Assembly: GCF_947090785.1 (NCBI RefSeq)
Contig: NZ_OX352320.1
Location: 3,895,001 to 3,959,000, forward strand
DNA from: Rheinheimera sp. MM224
Lineage (GTDB): Bacteria > Pseudomonadota > Gammaproteobacteria > Enterobacterales > Alteromonadaceae
Direction of reading: 5' to 3'
DNA length: 64,000 nucleotides
Position numbers and translations under genes: made by a program. A model generated the notes under the pieces. The model made no database searches. It was given only the letters and a program-made list of their open reading frames with translations, and was not told the DNA's origin. Below, one piece after another: positions 40,189-51,271 of this stretch. Position 1 is the first letter of the stretch, and each line of letters begins with the position of its first letter.

Positions 40189-41386
40189 GAGGACCCCCGC
40201 TGATGGCGTGACGACCTTTCAGTCGTACTTCAAAATCAATACGGATTAACAAAGCTGCGGCTACTAACATAATGATTAAGCTACTACCGCCAGAACTGAC
40301 AAAAGGCAAAGTTAAACCTTTAGTTGGCAAGACGCCGCTTGCCACACCTACATTAACGCAGGTTTGAAAACCAATCCAAATCGCCAGCGCATAAGCTAAA
40401 AAGCCGTGAAAGCTCATGCCTTTAAACAAAGCTTTGTTGCCAATCCACAAAGCACGGCTGACCAGTAAAAACAGCAAGCTTAAAATCACAAACACACCTA
40501 TCAGGCCGGTTTCTTCTGCAATCACCGCGAAGATAAAGTCGGTATGAGCTTCTGGTAAATACTCAAGTTTTTGTACGCTGTTGCCCAGGCCTTGCCCAAA
40601 CCAGCTACCACGGCCAAACGCCATCAAAGATTGCGTTAACTGATAACCGCTGCCAAAAGGATCGGCCCATGGGTCTAAAAACGAAGTTACACGGCGCCAG
40701 CGGTATTCGCTGTATAAAATCAGCACACCAATAGCTGCAAGACCTGTGAAAATTAGGCAGAAAAACTGCCATAACTTAGCGCCAGCCAGAAACAGCAACA
40801 CCACTGAAGTGGCAAACATCACAATGACTGTACCCAGGTCTGGTTGCATCAGCAGTAAAACAGCCAGAATAAACATAATGATCAAAGGTTTGATAAAGCC
40901 TTTGATGTTTTCCCGCACTTCTTCATGCTTACGAACCAAGTAGCTGGACAAGTAGACAAAAAAGAATAATTTGGCTGGTTCAGCCGCCTGAATATTGATT
41001 GGGCCTAACGCCAGCCAACGGGTTGATCCATTGACATTGCGACCCACCAGCAAGACTGCAATCAATAACACCAAGGCCAGCATCAGCAATAAGATATTGG
41101 TTGTATGCCACCAGGACACAGGTACATTCAGTACCACATAAGACACACCTAAACCTATCACCAGATACACCATGTGACGGATAGTAAAATGCATAGGATT
41201 GCCATGTAAGCGCTCTGCCACAGGCACTGAAGCACTAGTGACCATAATAATGCCAACACCAATCACCAACGCCAGCAACACCAAAAACAGCTTATCGTAG
41301 CTGTTGGCTTCATCGCGTTGCCACCACTGAGCTATGGCTTCAGTGGGTGAAGGGATCAGGTTCAGCAGCATTTGCTTCATAACCAC
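40181..41386 (-). CDS. ftsW: Septal peptidoglycan polymerase FtsW
   Basis: SEDS-family polytopic glycosyltransferase that polymerises lipid II at the septum with FtsI, 401 residues and about ten spans. The SEDS signature PTKGLTLPFVSSGGSS is near the C-terminus. It overlaps murD upstream (10 bp) and murG downstream (8 bp). Confidence 0.97.
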   Translation of the reverse strand: MVMKQMLLNLIPSPTEAIAQWWQRDEANSYDKLFLVLLALVIGVGIIMVTSASVPVAERLHGNPMHFTIRHMVYLVIGLGVSYVVLNVPVSWWHTTNILLLMLALVLLIAVLLVGRNVNGSTRWLALGPINIQAAEPAKLFFFVYLSSYLVRKHEEVRENIKGFIKPLIIMFILAVLLLMQPDLGTVIVMFATSVVLLFLAGAKLWQFFCLIFTGLAAIGVLILYSEYRWRRVTSFLDPWADPFGSGYQLTQSLMAFGRGSWFGQGLGNSVQKLEYLPEAHTDFIFAVIAEETGLIGVFVILSLLFLLVSRALWIGNKALFKGMSFHGFLAYALAIWIGFQTCVNVGVASGVLPTKGLTLPFVSSGGSSLIIMLVAAALLIRIDFEVRLKGRHAISGGPHA

Positions 41387-42702
41387 ACCTTCTGCACAGC
41401 TGCAGCAAACTGCTGGCCACGGTCTTCGTAATTTTTAAACATATCTAAGCTGGCACAGGCAGGTGATAACAACACCAAATCATCAGCAGTGGCCAGTTGA
41501 GCCGCAGTTTTCACTGCTGCCATTAAATCTTTCACTTCAAAGCTGCCCGCTTTTAACGCAGCTATCGCAGGACCGTCCTGGCCTAAAGTAATTAAGTGAT
41601 CGACATCACGATTCAGCACTGTGGCCAATTCACTGAAATCTGCACCTTTGCCATCACCGCCTGCAATTAAAATCAATTTGCCTCTTACTTCAGAGCGTAA
41701 ACCGTCAATAGCAGCTAGCGTTGCGCCGACATTGGTGGCTTTGGAGTCGTTGACCCAACGTACGCCTTTTTGATCCAACACTAACTGGCAACGGTGCGGT
41801 AATGAGGTAAAGGTCTGCAGCGCTTTGACTAAGCCTTCGCGGCTTGCTCCGGCAGCTAAAGCTAAAGCACAGCTGGCCAACGCATTAAACTGGTTATGCA
41901 AACCCACTATGGTCATTTCACGCACTGGCATTAGAGGCTCTGCTACAACTAACAACCAGCTTTCGCCCTGATGCTGAACCACACCGTAGTCTGCACCTGC
42001 TAAATCTAAAGCCAGAGCAGGCACCGAAGTTTTTGGTGTAGTTAAGCCATCGGCTTTATTGTAAATCGCCAGATCCGTGCCCTGATACACCCGTTGTTTT
42101 GAAGCAGCATAAGCGGCCATAGTGCCGTATCTGTCCATATGATCTTCAGTCACATTGAGAATACAGGCGGCTTTGCTTTGTAAAGAATGAGTGGTATCCA
42201 GCTGGAAGCTCGACAGCTCAAGTACAAACACATCAGCATCGCTTTGCAGCGCATCCAGAATAGGCAAACCAATATTGCCGGCTGCTACAGCCCGTAAGCC
42301 AGAACATTGCAGCATATGAGCAGTTAAACTGGTGACAGTCGACTTGCCATTGGCGCCGGTAATAGCCAGTACAGGTTTCTGATTTTGCAGTGCAAATAGT
42401 TCCACATCACCAATCAGATGAGCACCTTGTGCCAAGGCAAAACGTATAGCCGGATGTTTAGGGTCTAAGCCAGGGCTGACTACCAACACGTCCATATGAG
42501 CTAAACGGTTGGCGTCCAGTTCACCTAAATAAATACCGTCCACTTTGTCAGTTGGGATCTGTTCCAGCCCTGACACTTTTAAGCGGGTATCCATCAAAAC
42601 TGGTTTCACGCCTTGTTTCAGCAAAAAGCGTACTGTGGCCAGACCTGAAAGGCCTAGTCCTATCACAGCAACACGTTTTCCCTGGAACAACTTAGCGTTC
42701 AT
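41377..42702 (-). CDS. murD: UDP-MurNAc-L-Ala-D-glutamate ligase MurD
   Basis: Adds D-Glu to UDP-MurNAc-L-Ala, 441 residues. It has an N-terminal Rossmann motif (GLGLSGLA), the P-loop GANGKSTVTS and a C-terminal LLSPACASLDMF. It lies three bases after the mraY stop. Confidence 0.97.
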   Translation of the reverse strand: MNAKLFQGKRVAVIGLGLSGLATVRFLLKQGVKPVLMDTRLKVSGLEQIPTDKVDGIYLGELDANRLAHMDVLVVSPGLDPKHPAIRFALAQGAHLIGDVELFALQNQKPVLAITGANGKSTVTSLTAHMLQCSGLRAVAAGNIGLPILDALQSDADVFVLELSSFQLDTTHSLQSKAACILNVTEDHMDRYGTMAAYAASKQRVYQGTDLAIYNKADGLTTPKTSVPALALDLAGADYGVVQHQGESWLLVVAEPLMPVREMTIVGLHNQFNALASCALALAAGASREGLVKALQTFTSLPHRCQLVLDQKGVRWVNDSKATNVGATLAAIDGLRSEVRGKLILIAGGDGKGADFSELATVLNRDVDHLITLGQDGPAIAALKAGSFEVKDLMAAVKTAAQLATADDLVLLSPACASLDMFKNYEDRGQQFAAAVQKVWL

Positions 42703-42705
42703 TTT

Positions 42706-43788
42706 TTATCTCAGTTTTAAAGTAGCTAAACCAATCAGCACAAAAATGACGGACAAAATCCAGAACCGCACAATAACGCGAGGTTCAGGCCAGCCTTTTA
42801 ATTCGTAGTGGTGATGAATAGGCGCCATACGGAAAATCCGCTGGCCGCGTAATTTGTAAGAACCAACCTGCAAAATCACAGACACAGTTTCCATCACAAA
42901 AACGCCGCCCATAATAAAGAGCACAATTTCCTGACGGACTAAAATGGCAATCACGCCCAGCACTGCACCTAAAGCTAAAGAACCTACATCGCCCATAAAG
43001 ACCTGAGCCGGATAGGTATTAAACCAAAGGAAACCCAGGCCAGCGCCGACTAGCGCAGCACAAACCACCACCAGTTCACTGGCGTGAGGCAGATAAGGAA
43101 TATTCAGATAATTGGCAAAATTCACGTTACCGCTGGCGTAAGCGATGATGGCAAAAGCAAAGGCCACCATAATGGTTGGCACTATGGCTAAACCGTCTAA
43201 ACCATCGGTTAAATTCACCGCGTTGCTGGTACCCACAATGACGAAGTAACACAAAGCAATAAAGATAAAACCCAGCTGTGGCAGCACATCTTTAATAAAT
43301 GGCACCACTAAACTAGTCTCAGCCGGACGTTCTGCCGAGGCATAGAGGAAAAATGCGATAGCCACAGCAAACAAGGACTGCCAGAAGTATTTCCACTTAG
43401 CGATCAGGCCCTTCGGATCCTTACGCACTACTTTGCGATAGTCATCAATAAAACCAATCCAGCCAAAGCTGATCAGCGTAAAAATCACCACCCAAACGTA
43501 TTTATTCGCCAAGTCGGCCCATAACAGAATACTGGTCAGCACTGAACCTAAAATCAGCAAACCGCCCATAGTAGGGGTGCCTTTTTTCGAGAAATGGCTT
43601 TGTGGGCCATCATCCCGTACGGTTTGACCAATTTGCAGTTGTTGTAACTTAGCGATCAGCTTGGGGCCAAAATACAGGCTCAGCATTAAGGCCGTTAGAA
43701 TACCCAGAATAGACCTGAAGGTCAGGTAACTGAATACGTTAAAGGCATTGATATATTGAGTTAAATACTCGGCTAACCACACTAACAT
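42706..43788 (-). CDS. mraY: Phospho-MurNAc-pentapeptide transferase MraY
   Basis: Integral membrane enzyme that makes lipid I from UDP-MurNAc-pentapeptide and undecaprenyl phosphate, 360 residues and about ten spans. Catalytic motifs are [20 protein letters not shown] and the His-rich [11 protein letters not shown]. The ATG at 43788 (MLVWLAEYL) matches the E. coli start and overlaps murF by seven bases; the frame upstream is just the murF end. Confidence 0.98.
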   Translation of the reverse strand: MLVWLAEYLTQYINAFNVFSYLTFRSILGILTALMLSLYFGPKLIAKLQQLQIGQTVRDDGPQSHFSKKGTPTMGGLLILGSVLTSILLWADLANKYVWVVIFTLISFGWIGFIDDYRKVVRKDPKGLIAKWKYFWQSLFAVAIAFFLYASAERPAETSLVVPFIKDVLPQLGFIFIALCYFVIVGTSNAVNLTDGLDGLAIVPTIMVAFAFAIIAYASGNVNFANYLNIPYLPHASELVVVCAALVGAGLGFLWFNTYPAQVFMGDVGSLALGAVLGVIAILVRQEIVLFIMGGVFVMETVSVILQVGSYKLRGQRIFRMAPIHHHYELKGWPEPRVIVRFWILSVIFVLIGLATLKLR

Positions 43789-45158
43789 GAGCTGATCTCC
43801 TGCTGACATCTTTCTAGCAAGTCCTGCACGACCAATTCCATTTTGGCGCTGCGCGAACCTTTGACCAGTACGGTGCTACTCGACTGTTCATCAAGGATCG
43901 GGCTTAACTTTTGGATCAGTTGCTGACGGGAACTAAAATGGGCCCCTTGGCCGTTAAATAAATCACTGGCGCTCTGTGATAACACACCCAGGGTGAATAA
44001 CAGATTAATCCCCTTTTGTTTGGCGTATAAACCTACTTCTTCATGGTACAAACGGGCATCAGCGCCCAGTTCGCCCATATCGCCAAACACCAATACTCTG
44101 AAGCCCGGATAAGTAGCCAATAAGTCGATAGCGGCCTTAGTGGATTCAGAATTCGCGTTGTAGGTATCGTCAATCAAACGTAATTTGTCGCTGGCTACTG
44201 TGACATTAATGCGGCCTTTGACAGGCTTCATTGCCGCTAAACCTAACTGCACATCGGTCAGGCTGGCACCTAAAGTCAAAGTAGCAGCAGCTGCTGCTAA
44301 AGCGTTGGCCACGTTATGTTTACCAGGTAACACCAGCTGAATAAAAATCCGGCCTTGTGGACAAACTAAATCAAAGCTGGCACAACCTTGCTCATTCAGC
44401 ACTATATGTTCAGCGGTAAAATCGGCCGCCTGAGTGCTGCTGAAGGTCAAGACAGTTTTATCCTGCAGACGCTTTAACCAATAATCAGAAAACTCGCTGT
44501 CCAATGGCACTATAGCAACGCCATCAGCACCTAAAGAGCCATAAATTTCGCCTTTGGCACGAGCTACACCAAACAAGTCACCAAAACCTTCCAGATGGGC
44601 TGCCGCCACATTGGTGATAATAGAGACTTCAGGTTTCACCAACGAAGAAGTGTAAGCAATTTCACCTAAATGATTGGCACCCAGCTCCATCACAGCGTAC
44701 TGATGCTGCTCTGTTAAACGTAATAAGGTTAAAGGCGCACCAATATCGTTATTAAAGTTGCCTGCGGTCGCCAGCACATTGCCAATGCGGTCCAAAATAG
44801 CGGCCATCATTTCTTTGACTGTGGTTTTACCGACACTGCCAGTCACAGCCACAGATTTAGGATTGACCTTTTGTTTCACTGCCGCGCCTAAAGCCCCTAA
44901 AGCTAAGCGGGTGTCAGCAACGATAATTTGCGGCACTGCCACAGGCAGTTGCTGATCAACAATCAAAGCCACAGCGCCTTTGCTGATCACATCAGCAGCA
45001 AACTGATGACCATCAAAGTTCGGGCCTTTTAAGGCAATAAACAAATCGCCTTGAGTAATATTGCGGCTGTCTGTGCTGACGCTCTGAATTTGAATATCAG
45101 CGCCAACCAGTTGTCCCTGCACTAACTGTGCTATTTCTTTTGTTTGTAAAGGGATCAT
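43782..45158 (-). CDS. murF: UDP-MurNAc-tripeptide-D-Ala-D-Ala ligase MurF
   Basis: Adds D-Ala-D-Ala to complete the UDP-MurNAc-pentapeptide, 458 residues. The P-loop is [11 protein letters not shown], and the conserved [10 protein letters not shown] lies in the C-terminal half. The start overlaps murE by four bases. Confidence 0.97.
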   Translation of the reverse strand: MIPLQTKEIAQLVQGQLVGADIQIQSVSTDSRNITQGDLFIALKGPNFDGHQFAADVISKGAVALIVDQQLPVAVPQIIVADTRLALGALGAAVKQKVNPKSVAVTGSVGKTTVKEMMAAILDRIGNVLATAGNFNNDIGAPLTLLRLTEQHQYAVMELGANHLGEIAYTSSLVKPEVSIITNVAAAHLEGFGDLFGVARAKGEIYGSLGADGVAIVPLDSEFSDYWLKRLQDKTVLTFSSTQAADFTAEHIVLNEQGCASFDLVCPQGRIFIQLVLPGKHNVANALAAAAATLTLGASLTDVQLGLAAMKPVKGRINVTVASDKLRLIDDTYNANSESTKAAIDLLATYPGFRVLVFGDMGELGADARLYHEEVGLYAKQKGINLLFTLGVLSQSASDLFNGQGAHFSSRQQLIQKLSPILDEQSSSTVLVKGSRSAKMELVVQDLLERCQQEISSC

Positions 45159-46624
45159 AAAGCAGTCTCCGTCACCAGTTGTCGGACAAAGGCACGTTCG
45201 TCGTAGGGTAAAACTTCATGGCCAATGATTTGATAATCTTCGTGGCCTTTACCGGCGATCAATACCAGATCACCAGCCTTGGCTTGTTCTAAAGCAGTGC
45301 GTATCGCCGTCTTACGGTCGGTGATCAGCTGATACTGCTGCTCTGTGCAACCTGCAGCTATATCCAGACAAATCGCCATCACATCTTCAGTGCGTGGATT
45401 GTCGGCAGTAATAATTAACTGATCCGCCAACCGCTCCGCGATAGCACCCATTAAAGGTCGTTTGCCTTTATCGCGGTCGCCACCACAACCAAAGACCACC
45501 CAAAGCTGGCCCTGACAATGGTTACGAACGGCTATTAAAGTTTGCTCCAGCGCATCAGGCGTATGGGCATAATCCACCACAGCCATCACTTTGCGATGGG
45601 CTTGATAAAACTGTTCGATACGGCCCGGCACACTGCATAATTGCTCTGCAGCACCCACTAAAGCCTCAAAGCTATGGCCTAATTGCAGCATGGCACCAAA
45701 AGCAGCCAATACGTTTTGAATATTAAATTCACCCAGCACTTTAAGCTGCAACAGCTGTTGACCTAAATGGCTGCTTAAACGGAACTGATAACCCAGTGGG
45801 GTAATTTCCAGTTGGTCGTAAGCCAAATACTCGCTATAGCCCTGGCAATCTTTGAACTGACCATAAGCCAGTACAGGAAGAGTGCAGTCAGCTGCTAATT
45901 GGCGACCAAACTCATCGGAGACATTAATCACAGCTTTTTTGGCTAAATCAGCTTTAAACAGCAAAGCCTTGGCTTCGCCGTAGGCTTGCATAGTGCCGTG
46001 ATAATCCAGGTGATCGCGGGTTAAATTGGTAAACACAGCCACTTCAAACTGCAAACCAGCTACACGTTGTTGCACTAAGGCATGAGAAGATACTTCCATA
46101 GCCACCAAAGCACAGCCTTTAGCGGCTTCAGTCGCAAGAATACGGTGAATATCCACCAGATGAGGGGTGGTGTTATTCAAAGCGGTCAGGCTACGGTAAT
46201 CGCCATAGCCCAAAGTGCCAATCACAGCGGCTTGTTGTTGTAACAACACAGCAAGCTGATTGACAAAAATAGCAGTACTGGATTTACCGTTGGTGCCGGT
46301 AATACCCACAAGTTGCTGCACCTGATGTGGATAAAAAGCAGCAGCTAAAACAGGCAGCAATTCAACTAGCTTATTTACAACCACAATACGCTCATCATTC
46401 AGCGCGCTCTGAGTATCAGTCAGTACCAATACAGCACCTGCGGCTAAGGCTTTTTCAACAAACTGATTGCCATGAGTTTTAGTGCCTGGCAAAGCCAGAA
46501 ACACATCACCGCTTTGTACTTCAGCGCTGTTGATACGCAGACCCTGTAATGGCAAAGCTGCCACGGAGCCTGGCAGCTGGATTGCAAAAGGAGTCAGCCA
46601 TAGCTGGAGTGAGTTAGCCTGCAT
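45155..46624 (-). CDS. murE: UDP-MurNAc-tripeptide synthetase MurE (meso-DAP adding)
   Basis: Adds meso-diaminopimelate to UDP-MurNAc-L-Ala-D-Glu, 489 residues. The P-loop is GTNGKSSTA. The DNPRTED motif is the one that selects meso-DAP rather than lysine. I chose the ATG at 46624, which overlaps the ftsI end by 11 bases; an in-frame start 14 codons upstream is less likely. Confidence 0.96.
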   Translation of the reverse strand: MQANSLQLWLTPFAIQLPGSVAALPLQGLRINSAEVQSGDVFLALPGTKTHGNQFVEKALAAGAVLVLTDTQSALNDERIVVVNKLVELLPVLAAAFYPHQVQQLVGITGTNGKSSTAIFVNQLAVLLQQQAAVIGTLGYGDYRSLTALNNTTPHLVDIHRILATEAAKGCALVAMEVSSHALVQQRVAGLQFEVAVFTNLTRDHLDYHGTMQAYGEAKALLFKADLAKKAVINVSDEFGRQLAADCTLPVLAYGQFKDCQGYSEYLAYDQLEITPLGYQFRLSSHLGQQLLQLKVLGEFNIQNVLAAFGAMLQLGHSFEALVGAAEQLCSVPGRIEQFYQAHRKVMAVVDYAHTPDALEQTLIAVRNHCQGQLWVVFGCGGDRDKGKRPLMGAIAERLADQLIITADNPRTEDVMAICLDIAAGCTEQQYQLITDRKTAIRTALEQAKAGDLVLIAGKGHEDYQIIGHEVLPYDERAFVRQLVTETAL

Positions 46625-48368
46625 TGGGCACCTCACTGACTTTGGTAATACGGCTATCGTTTGCATCAGGTGCGATATTTAATAACTGCATCGCAGCGCC
46701 CGATACAGCGGAGAACACAGGAGCAGCGACTTCACCACCGTAGTAATAATCGCCGCTTGGTTCGTTGATAATAACCACCACAGCAATTCGAGGATTTGAA
46801 ATAGGTGCTATACCGGCAAAAGAGCCAATGTAATCATCGCTGTAACCACGGATACCGGCCTTTTTCGCCGTCCCTGTTTTACCACCTACGCGATAACCTG
46901 GAACAGCGGCTTTTTTCGCACTGCCGCCAGGGCCAACCACAGCTTCTAACATGGCAACCATATTGTCGGCATGTTGTTCGCTGACGACACGTTCACCTAA
47001 AGGCTTTTTATCACTTTTGAAAATAGACAATGGGTAAGACACACCGCCATTGGCGATAGTGGCGTAAATGCGGGCCAGCTGTACTGCGTTTACGGTAAAG
47101 CTATAACCAAAAGAAATGGTGGCTAACGCATGCTCACCCCAACGGCGTTGTTCACGTAACACACCAGGGGTTTCACCTGTCAGGCCTAAACCCGTTTCAG
47201 AGCCCACGCCCATCTTGTAATACATATCGAGGAACTTGTCGGTCGGCAGACCTAAAGCTAAGCGGGTCACACCTATGTTACTGGATTTGCGCATAATGCC
47301 GGTTAAGTCCAAATCGCCATAACCATTGATATCCCGCACTAAACGACCACCGATACGAACCGGGCCATAACCAGTTGAAATGACTGTATCCATAGTGGCA
47401 GTGCCATTCTCCAGAGCCGCTAAAACAGGCAAAGGTTTAATGGTTGAACCTGGCTCGAAGGTATCGGTAATAGCGCGGTTACGGTATCTGTTGCTGTCGG
47501 TATTTTTTCTGTTGTTCGGGTTGTACGAAGGTGCATTGGCCAAGGCCAGCACTTCACCGTTATGCACATCCACTACGACAACAGAGCCAGAGGTAGCACC
47601 AAACTGCATCACAGCTTTTTTCAGCTCACGGTAAGCCACAGCCTGAATACGCTGGTCGATACTCAGTTGAATATTATTGGATGCCTGACCATCGGTTTGT
47701 GACAGCACTTCAATTTCACGGCCTTTGGCATCTTTACGTATAGTTTTGAGTGCAGGTTTGCCGGTTAAAACGTCGTTAAACTGACGTTCAATGCCTTCCA
47801 TGCCCTGATCATCCACATTGGTAAAACCTAACAAATGCGCAGTGACTTCACCGGCCGGATAATAACGGCGTGATTCCTGCTGAAAGGCAATGCCCGGAAT
47901 TTTTAGCTGTTTAATGTAATCCACTGTGGCAGGACTAGCCTGACGTTGCAGATAGACAAAACGTTTGGAGTCATCGGCACCAATCTTATCCGACAGTTGC
48001 TGCGGGCTGATTTGCAGCATATCAGCCAGCGCATGCCAACGGCGTTCATCAATTTTGTGTCTGCTGCGCAGCACCAGTTGTGGGTCAGCCCAAATGGACT
48101 GCACAGGAACGCTGACCGCCAGTTCTTCACCGTTACGGTCTAAAATCATACCACGCATGGCAGCGTCAGATTTCACCCGCAAGGTGCGCATATCGCCCTG
48201 TTCCAACAGCATTTCAGGTTCTAACACCTGCAAATAAGCTGCACGGATAATCAGGCCGCTGAATACCGCAAATAAGGACACAATTACAAAAGCAAAACGC
48301 CAACTGATGACAGTCGGCTGTTGATTCTTTTTCGCCTGCTTTTTAGGTGCTGCTGGTTTCTTTATCAT
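46614..48368 (-). CDS. ftsI: Septal transpeptidase FtsI (PBP3)
   Basis: Class B penicillin-binding protein for septal cross-linking, 584 residues. One N-terminal span (about 24-46), a pedestal domain, then the transpeptidase domain with active-site Ser-308 in GSTIKP, the KSSN motif and KTGTAKK. A very basic cytoplasmic start precedes the span. It is coupled to ftsL by a 4-base overlap. Confidence 0.98.
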   Translation of the reverse strand: MIKKPAAPKKQAKKNQQPTVISWRFAFVIVSLFAVFSGLIIRAAYLQVLEPEMLLEQGDMRTLRVKSDAAMRGMILDRNGEELAVSVPVQSIWADPQLVLRSRHKIDERRWHALADMLQISPQQLSDKIGADDSKRFVYLQRQASPATVDYIKQLKIPGIAFQQESRRYYPAGEVTAHLLGFTNVDDQGMEGIERQFNDVLTGKPALKTIRKDAKGREIEVLSQTDGQASNNIQLSIDQRIQAVAYRELKKAVMQFGATSGSVVVVDVHNGEVLALANAPSYNPNNRKNTDSNRYRNRAITDTFEPGSTIKPLPVLAALENGTATMDTVISTGYGPVRIGGRLVRDINGYGDLDLTGIMRKSSNIGVTRLALGLPTDKFLDMYYKMGVGSETGLGLTGETPGVLREQRRWGEHALATISFGYSFTVNAVQLARIYATIANGGVSYPLSIFKSDKKPLGERVVSEQHADNMVAMLEAVVGPGGSAKKAAVPGYRVGGKTGTAKKAGIRGYSDDYIGSFAGIAPISNPRIAVVVIINEPSGDYYYGGEVAAPVFSAVSGAAMQLLNIAPDANDSRITKVSEVPNAG

Positions 48369-48673
48369 GGTTCCTGCACCACCACATCTTGCGGGCCGCT
48401 GGGCCTGACCATATTCAGTTTGGTCGCTGCCAGCTCTTCCACCCTGCTGTGTTCAGACAAGGCCCTCTGCTCCAGCAATAAGTTGCGCCACTCCATTTCC
48501 AGGGTGTCGCGATGTTGCAGTATTTTATCTTCGTGCATCGTCAGTTGGCGGTTCATATGAGTGAACTCCACCACGGCCAAAGCTGAACCTAAACAACACA
48601 ACATCAGCACCAGCAAAAACTTGTGTTGCCAGATATCGCCGATGATCAGACGGTTCAGTTTGATGGCGCTCAT
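48365..48673 (-). CDS. ftsL: Cell division protein FtsL
   Basis: Small bitopic divisome protein, 102 residues. One span (about 19-37) is followed by a periplasmic leucine-zipper-like coiled coil that pairs with FtsB. Sequence conservation is low, but size, topology and position between rsmH and ftsI identify it. It overlaps both neighbours by four bases. Confidence 0.92.
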   Translation of the reverse strand: MSAIKLNRLIIGDIWQHKFLLVLMLCCLGSALAVVEFTHMNRQLTMHEDKILQHRDTLEMEWRNLLLEQRALSEHSRVEELAATKLNMVRPSGPQDVVVQEP

Positions 48674-49608
48674 GCGGTTTTCTCCGCAATACGTAATACA
48701 GCGCTACGGGCTCTGACGTTGTGTTCCAGTTCAGCATCAGACGGCATAATGGCTTTGCCAATCAGCTTTAATGGTGTGTACAGGTTCAGTTGGTCTTGCG
48801 TTAATGGCAAACCTTTAGGAATGGCGGCGCCTTTGCTTTTTAAACGCATAAACTGCTTTACCATCCGATCTTCCAGCGAATGGAAGCTGATCACCGTTAA
48901 ACGGCCACCAGGTTTTAATACATGCACAGCAGCATCCAGCGCAGTTTTGATCTGGTCCAGCTCACTGTTGATATAAATCCGAATGCCCTGAAAGCTGCGG
49001 GTCGCAGGATGTTTTTTCTCTTTATGGCTTTTTGGTACCACGGTGCTGATTAAGCTGGCCAACTGAGCTGTGCGGGTCAGTGGCTGCTCACTGCGGCTGT
49101 CGACTATGGCATTGGCTATACGCCAGGCTGATTTTTCTTCGCCGTATTCACGCAACACAAAAGTAATGTCTTCCACATCAGCTTTTGCCAGCCAGTCGGC
49201 AGCAGAAATACCTGATGTTGGATCCATACGCATATCCAGTGGGCCATCACGCATAAAGCTGAAGCCACGTTCAGCATCATCCAGTTGAGGAGAGGACACA
49301 CCTAAATCCAACAATATACCGTCTACTTTGCCGGTAATGCCTTTGTCTTCAGCAATTTGGGCTAATGCAGCAAAAGGACTGTGGGTAATAGAAAAACGAG
49401 GGTCGGCCAATAAAGGCTGGGCGGCAGCAATAGCAGCCGGGTCGCGGTCAATACCGTATAAACGGCCTTGTTCGCCTAATTTAGACAAGATCACTCTGCT
49501 GTGACCACCGCGGCCAAAAGTACCGTCGAGATAAATCCCGTCGGGTTTAATGGCTAATCCGTCTATGGTCTCGGCCAATAGTACGGAGATATGGGCGCTT
49601 TGATCCAT
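48670..49608 (-). CDS. rsmH: 16S rRNA m4C1402 methyltransferase RsmH
   Basis: SAM-dependent N4-methyltransferase acting on C1402 of 16S rRNA, 312 residues. The SAM motif GTFGRGGHS and [18 protein letters not shown] are typical. RsmI, encoded later in this window, adds the 2'-O-methyl at the same nucleotide. It overlaps the mraZ end by one base. Confidence 0.97.
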   Translation of the reverse strand: MDQSAHISVLLAETIDGLAIKPDGIYLDGTFGRGGHSRVILSKLGEQGRLYGIDRDPAAIAAAQPLLADPRFSITHSPFAALAQIAEDKGITGKVDGILLDLGVSSPQLDDAERGFSFMRDGPLDMRMDPTSGISAADWLAKADVEDITFVLREYGEEKSAWRIANAIVDSRSEQPLTRTAQLASLISTVVPKSHKEKKHPATRSFQGIRIYINSELDQIKTALDAAVHVLKPGGRLTVISFHSLEDRMVKQFMRLKSKGAAIPKGLPLTQDQLNLYTPLKLIGKAIMPSDAELEHNVRARSAVLRIAEKTA

Positions 49609-50072
49609 CAGAGTACAAAATCCTGCAGCCGTTCGGAGATCTCAGCGTCGACGGACATATCACGTTCAATTGCCATATCTTCGGCAACACGTTTATTCCA
49701 GGTGTCTTCGTCCCAGATCTCGAATTTGTTAAGTTGTCCGACTAAACGGATGTTTTTTGTCAGGCTGGCATGGCTTCTTAGTGGCGCAGGTAATAGAATG
49801 CGGCCGCTTTTATCCATGTCACAATCCGACGCGTGGCCTATCAATAAACGTTTAAAGCGCAACTCTTGTGGGTTTTGGTTGGATAAACGCTGCAGCTGTT
49901 CCGCAACATCTTCCCATTCAGGTAATGGATACAGCAGTAAACAAGGATCTTTGGTGTGAATAGTACAAACCATGGCACCTTCTGCATCAGCAAATAAGGC
50001 ATCACGGTAACGCGTTGGAAGCGCTAACCGACCCTTATCATCCAATGTTAAAGAAAACGACCCACGGAACAT
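49608..50072 (-). CDS. mraZ: Transcriptional regulator MraZ
   Basis: AbrB-like DNA-binding regulator at the head of the dcw cluster, 154 residues. It has two repeated swapped-hairpin motifs, [14 protein letters not shown] and [14 protein letters not shown]. MraZ oligomers bind upstream repeats and repress the cluster. A fitting operator with 10-bp spacing lies 40-65 bp upstream of its ATG. Confidence 0.97.
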   Translation of the reverse strand: MFRGSFSLTLDDKGRLALPTRYRDALFADAEGAMVCTIHTKDPCLLLYPLPEWEDVAEQLQRLSNQNPQELRFKRLLIGHASDCDMDKSGRILLPAPLRSHASLTKNIRLVGQLNKFEIWDEDTWNKRVAEDMAIERDMSVDAEISERLQDFVL

Positions 50073-50111
50073 ATTAATCCCACTTTATTGTTGTTTGATC
50101 CTGATATTTGA

Positions 50112-50136
50112 TCCACAAATACCCACAATTTCCCAC
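50112..50136 (-). promoter_or_regulatory. MraZ operator repeats
   Basis: On the minus strand the direct repeats GTGGG, GTGGG and GTGGA occur at 50136-50132, 50126-50122 and 50116-50112, exactly 10 bp apart. This matches the known MraZ-binding pattern of TGGG repeats with 5-bp spacers, directly upstream of mraZ. Confidence 0.78.
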
Positions 50137-50596
50137 TGATGTACAGTTTAGGGCCGCAGAAGAAAGCTTGTCAAGGTGAAAACCCCTTTGTTTGATCATG
50201 ATAGATCCAGTAAAAACAAGGCTTAGCGCGAAGATCCTGATTTCTGTGGGGAAAAGTGGAAGAAAAAAACCTTAAAATACTTTGAAATATTTCATTTAGT
50301 TACGCATAACCCAACCCTTCAGACTAATGGCTTGCAGTATGCGACTAAGGCGCTGTTACTAAAGTGATTACAGCGATTTTTTAAGGCAAAGGATAGTTAT
50401 AACCTTATGATTTTTATTGAAAAAAACTAATACCTTGATGAAAGGAAGCAGTTAGAACTGCGATAAACGATAATAACTGCAAAAGCTTATCAAGCTCAAA
50501 ACAAAGCCAAAAAAACGTAGAAGAATGAGAAAAACCACACAAAGAAACCAACAGTAGCAAGACTTTAAAAGTAAGCAAGCGCTCACAATCAGATAT
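50137..50596. other. Non-coding region upstream of the dcw cluster
   Basis: About 460 bp, AT-rich, with no credible reading frame on either strand. It presumably holds the main dcw promoter on the minus strand, near the MraZ repeats. I see no confident -35/-10 pair and no repeat or RNA gene that I can name. Confidence 0.5.
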
Positions 50597-50630
50597 AAAA
50601 AAGCCCTGTCTGCCATAAGACAGTCAGGGC
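50597..50630 (-). terminator. Terminator of the chrA-flavin reductase pair
   Basis: GCCCTGTCTG/CAGTCAGGGC stem with one mismatch. On the minus strand it is followed by TTTTTTAT, 15 bp after the flavin reductase stop. Confidence 0.8.
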
Positions 50631-50644
50631 GAAAAACAGGAAGT

Positions 50645-51271
50645 TCAGCGACGCACTGCAGAAGCAGGTCGGGCTAACTGAAATATATCAGCAGCAACCC
50701 TGCTGTAACCTGAACCACCAATACGACTGATTAAATCCATTTTGTATGGATCAGGCATGCCATTGGCATCCAATAATGTGGGGTTGATATAAATCGCCAG
50801 CACTTCTGCAAAAATCACTTCACAGCTTGGGTTTTCCGGCGGATAAGGTTGTAACCTGGATAACCTGCATTCAAGAGCTACAGGAGCTAATGCCACACGA
50901 GGCACTTTGATTTGGCTGGACGCCGCCTGTTCCAAACGGGCTAAATCAAATTCACTTTCATCTGCAGGCACTGCGGCTGCGCTGATATTCATTTCATTAG
51001 CCAGCGCATGCGGCACCAGATTCACTACAAAATCCCGGGTCGCTTCAATATTTAGGCTGGTGTCTTTACGACTGCCATCGGCTTTATGCTGAGTGGAGAT
51101 CATCAGGGTCGGTGGCTGATCTGTGATCATTTGAAAAAAACTAAAAGGGGCTAAATTCAATACGCCATCTGAAGACAGACTCGATACCCAGGCGATAGGT
51201 CGAGGGGTGATAGTACTGGTTAATAGCTTATAAGCCGCTGAAGGGTCCAACTGCCGCAGATCAATCCACAT
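50645..51271 (-). CDS. Flavin reductase-like FMN-binding protein
   Basis: 208 residues of the flavin reductase-like / flavoredoxin split-barrel family. The diagnostic region is TSTITPRPIAWVSS, followed by NLAPFSFFQ and DFVVNLV. It probably binds FMN; the partner or substrate is unknown. The ATG at 51271 overlaps the chrA stop (TAATG) and has GGAG nine bases before it. The frame is open for 52 more codons inside chrA, but that part is not family-like. Coupling to chrA hints at a shared redox or metal-stress role, which is inference. Confidence 0.85.
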   Translation of the reverse strand: MWIDLRQLDPSAAYKLLTSTITPRPIAWVSSLSSDGVLNLAPFSFFQMITDQPPTLMISTQHKADGSRKDTSLNIEATRDFVVNLVPHALANEMNISAAAVPADESEFDLARLEQAASSQIKVPRVALAPVALECRLSRLQPYPPENPSCEVIFAEVLAIYINPTLLDANGMPDPYKMDLISRIGGSGYSRVAADIFQLARPASAVRR

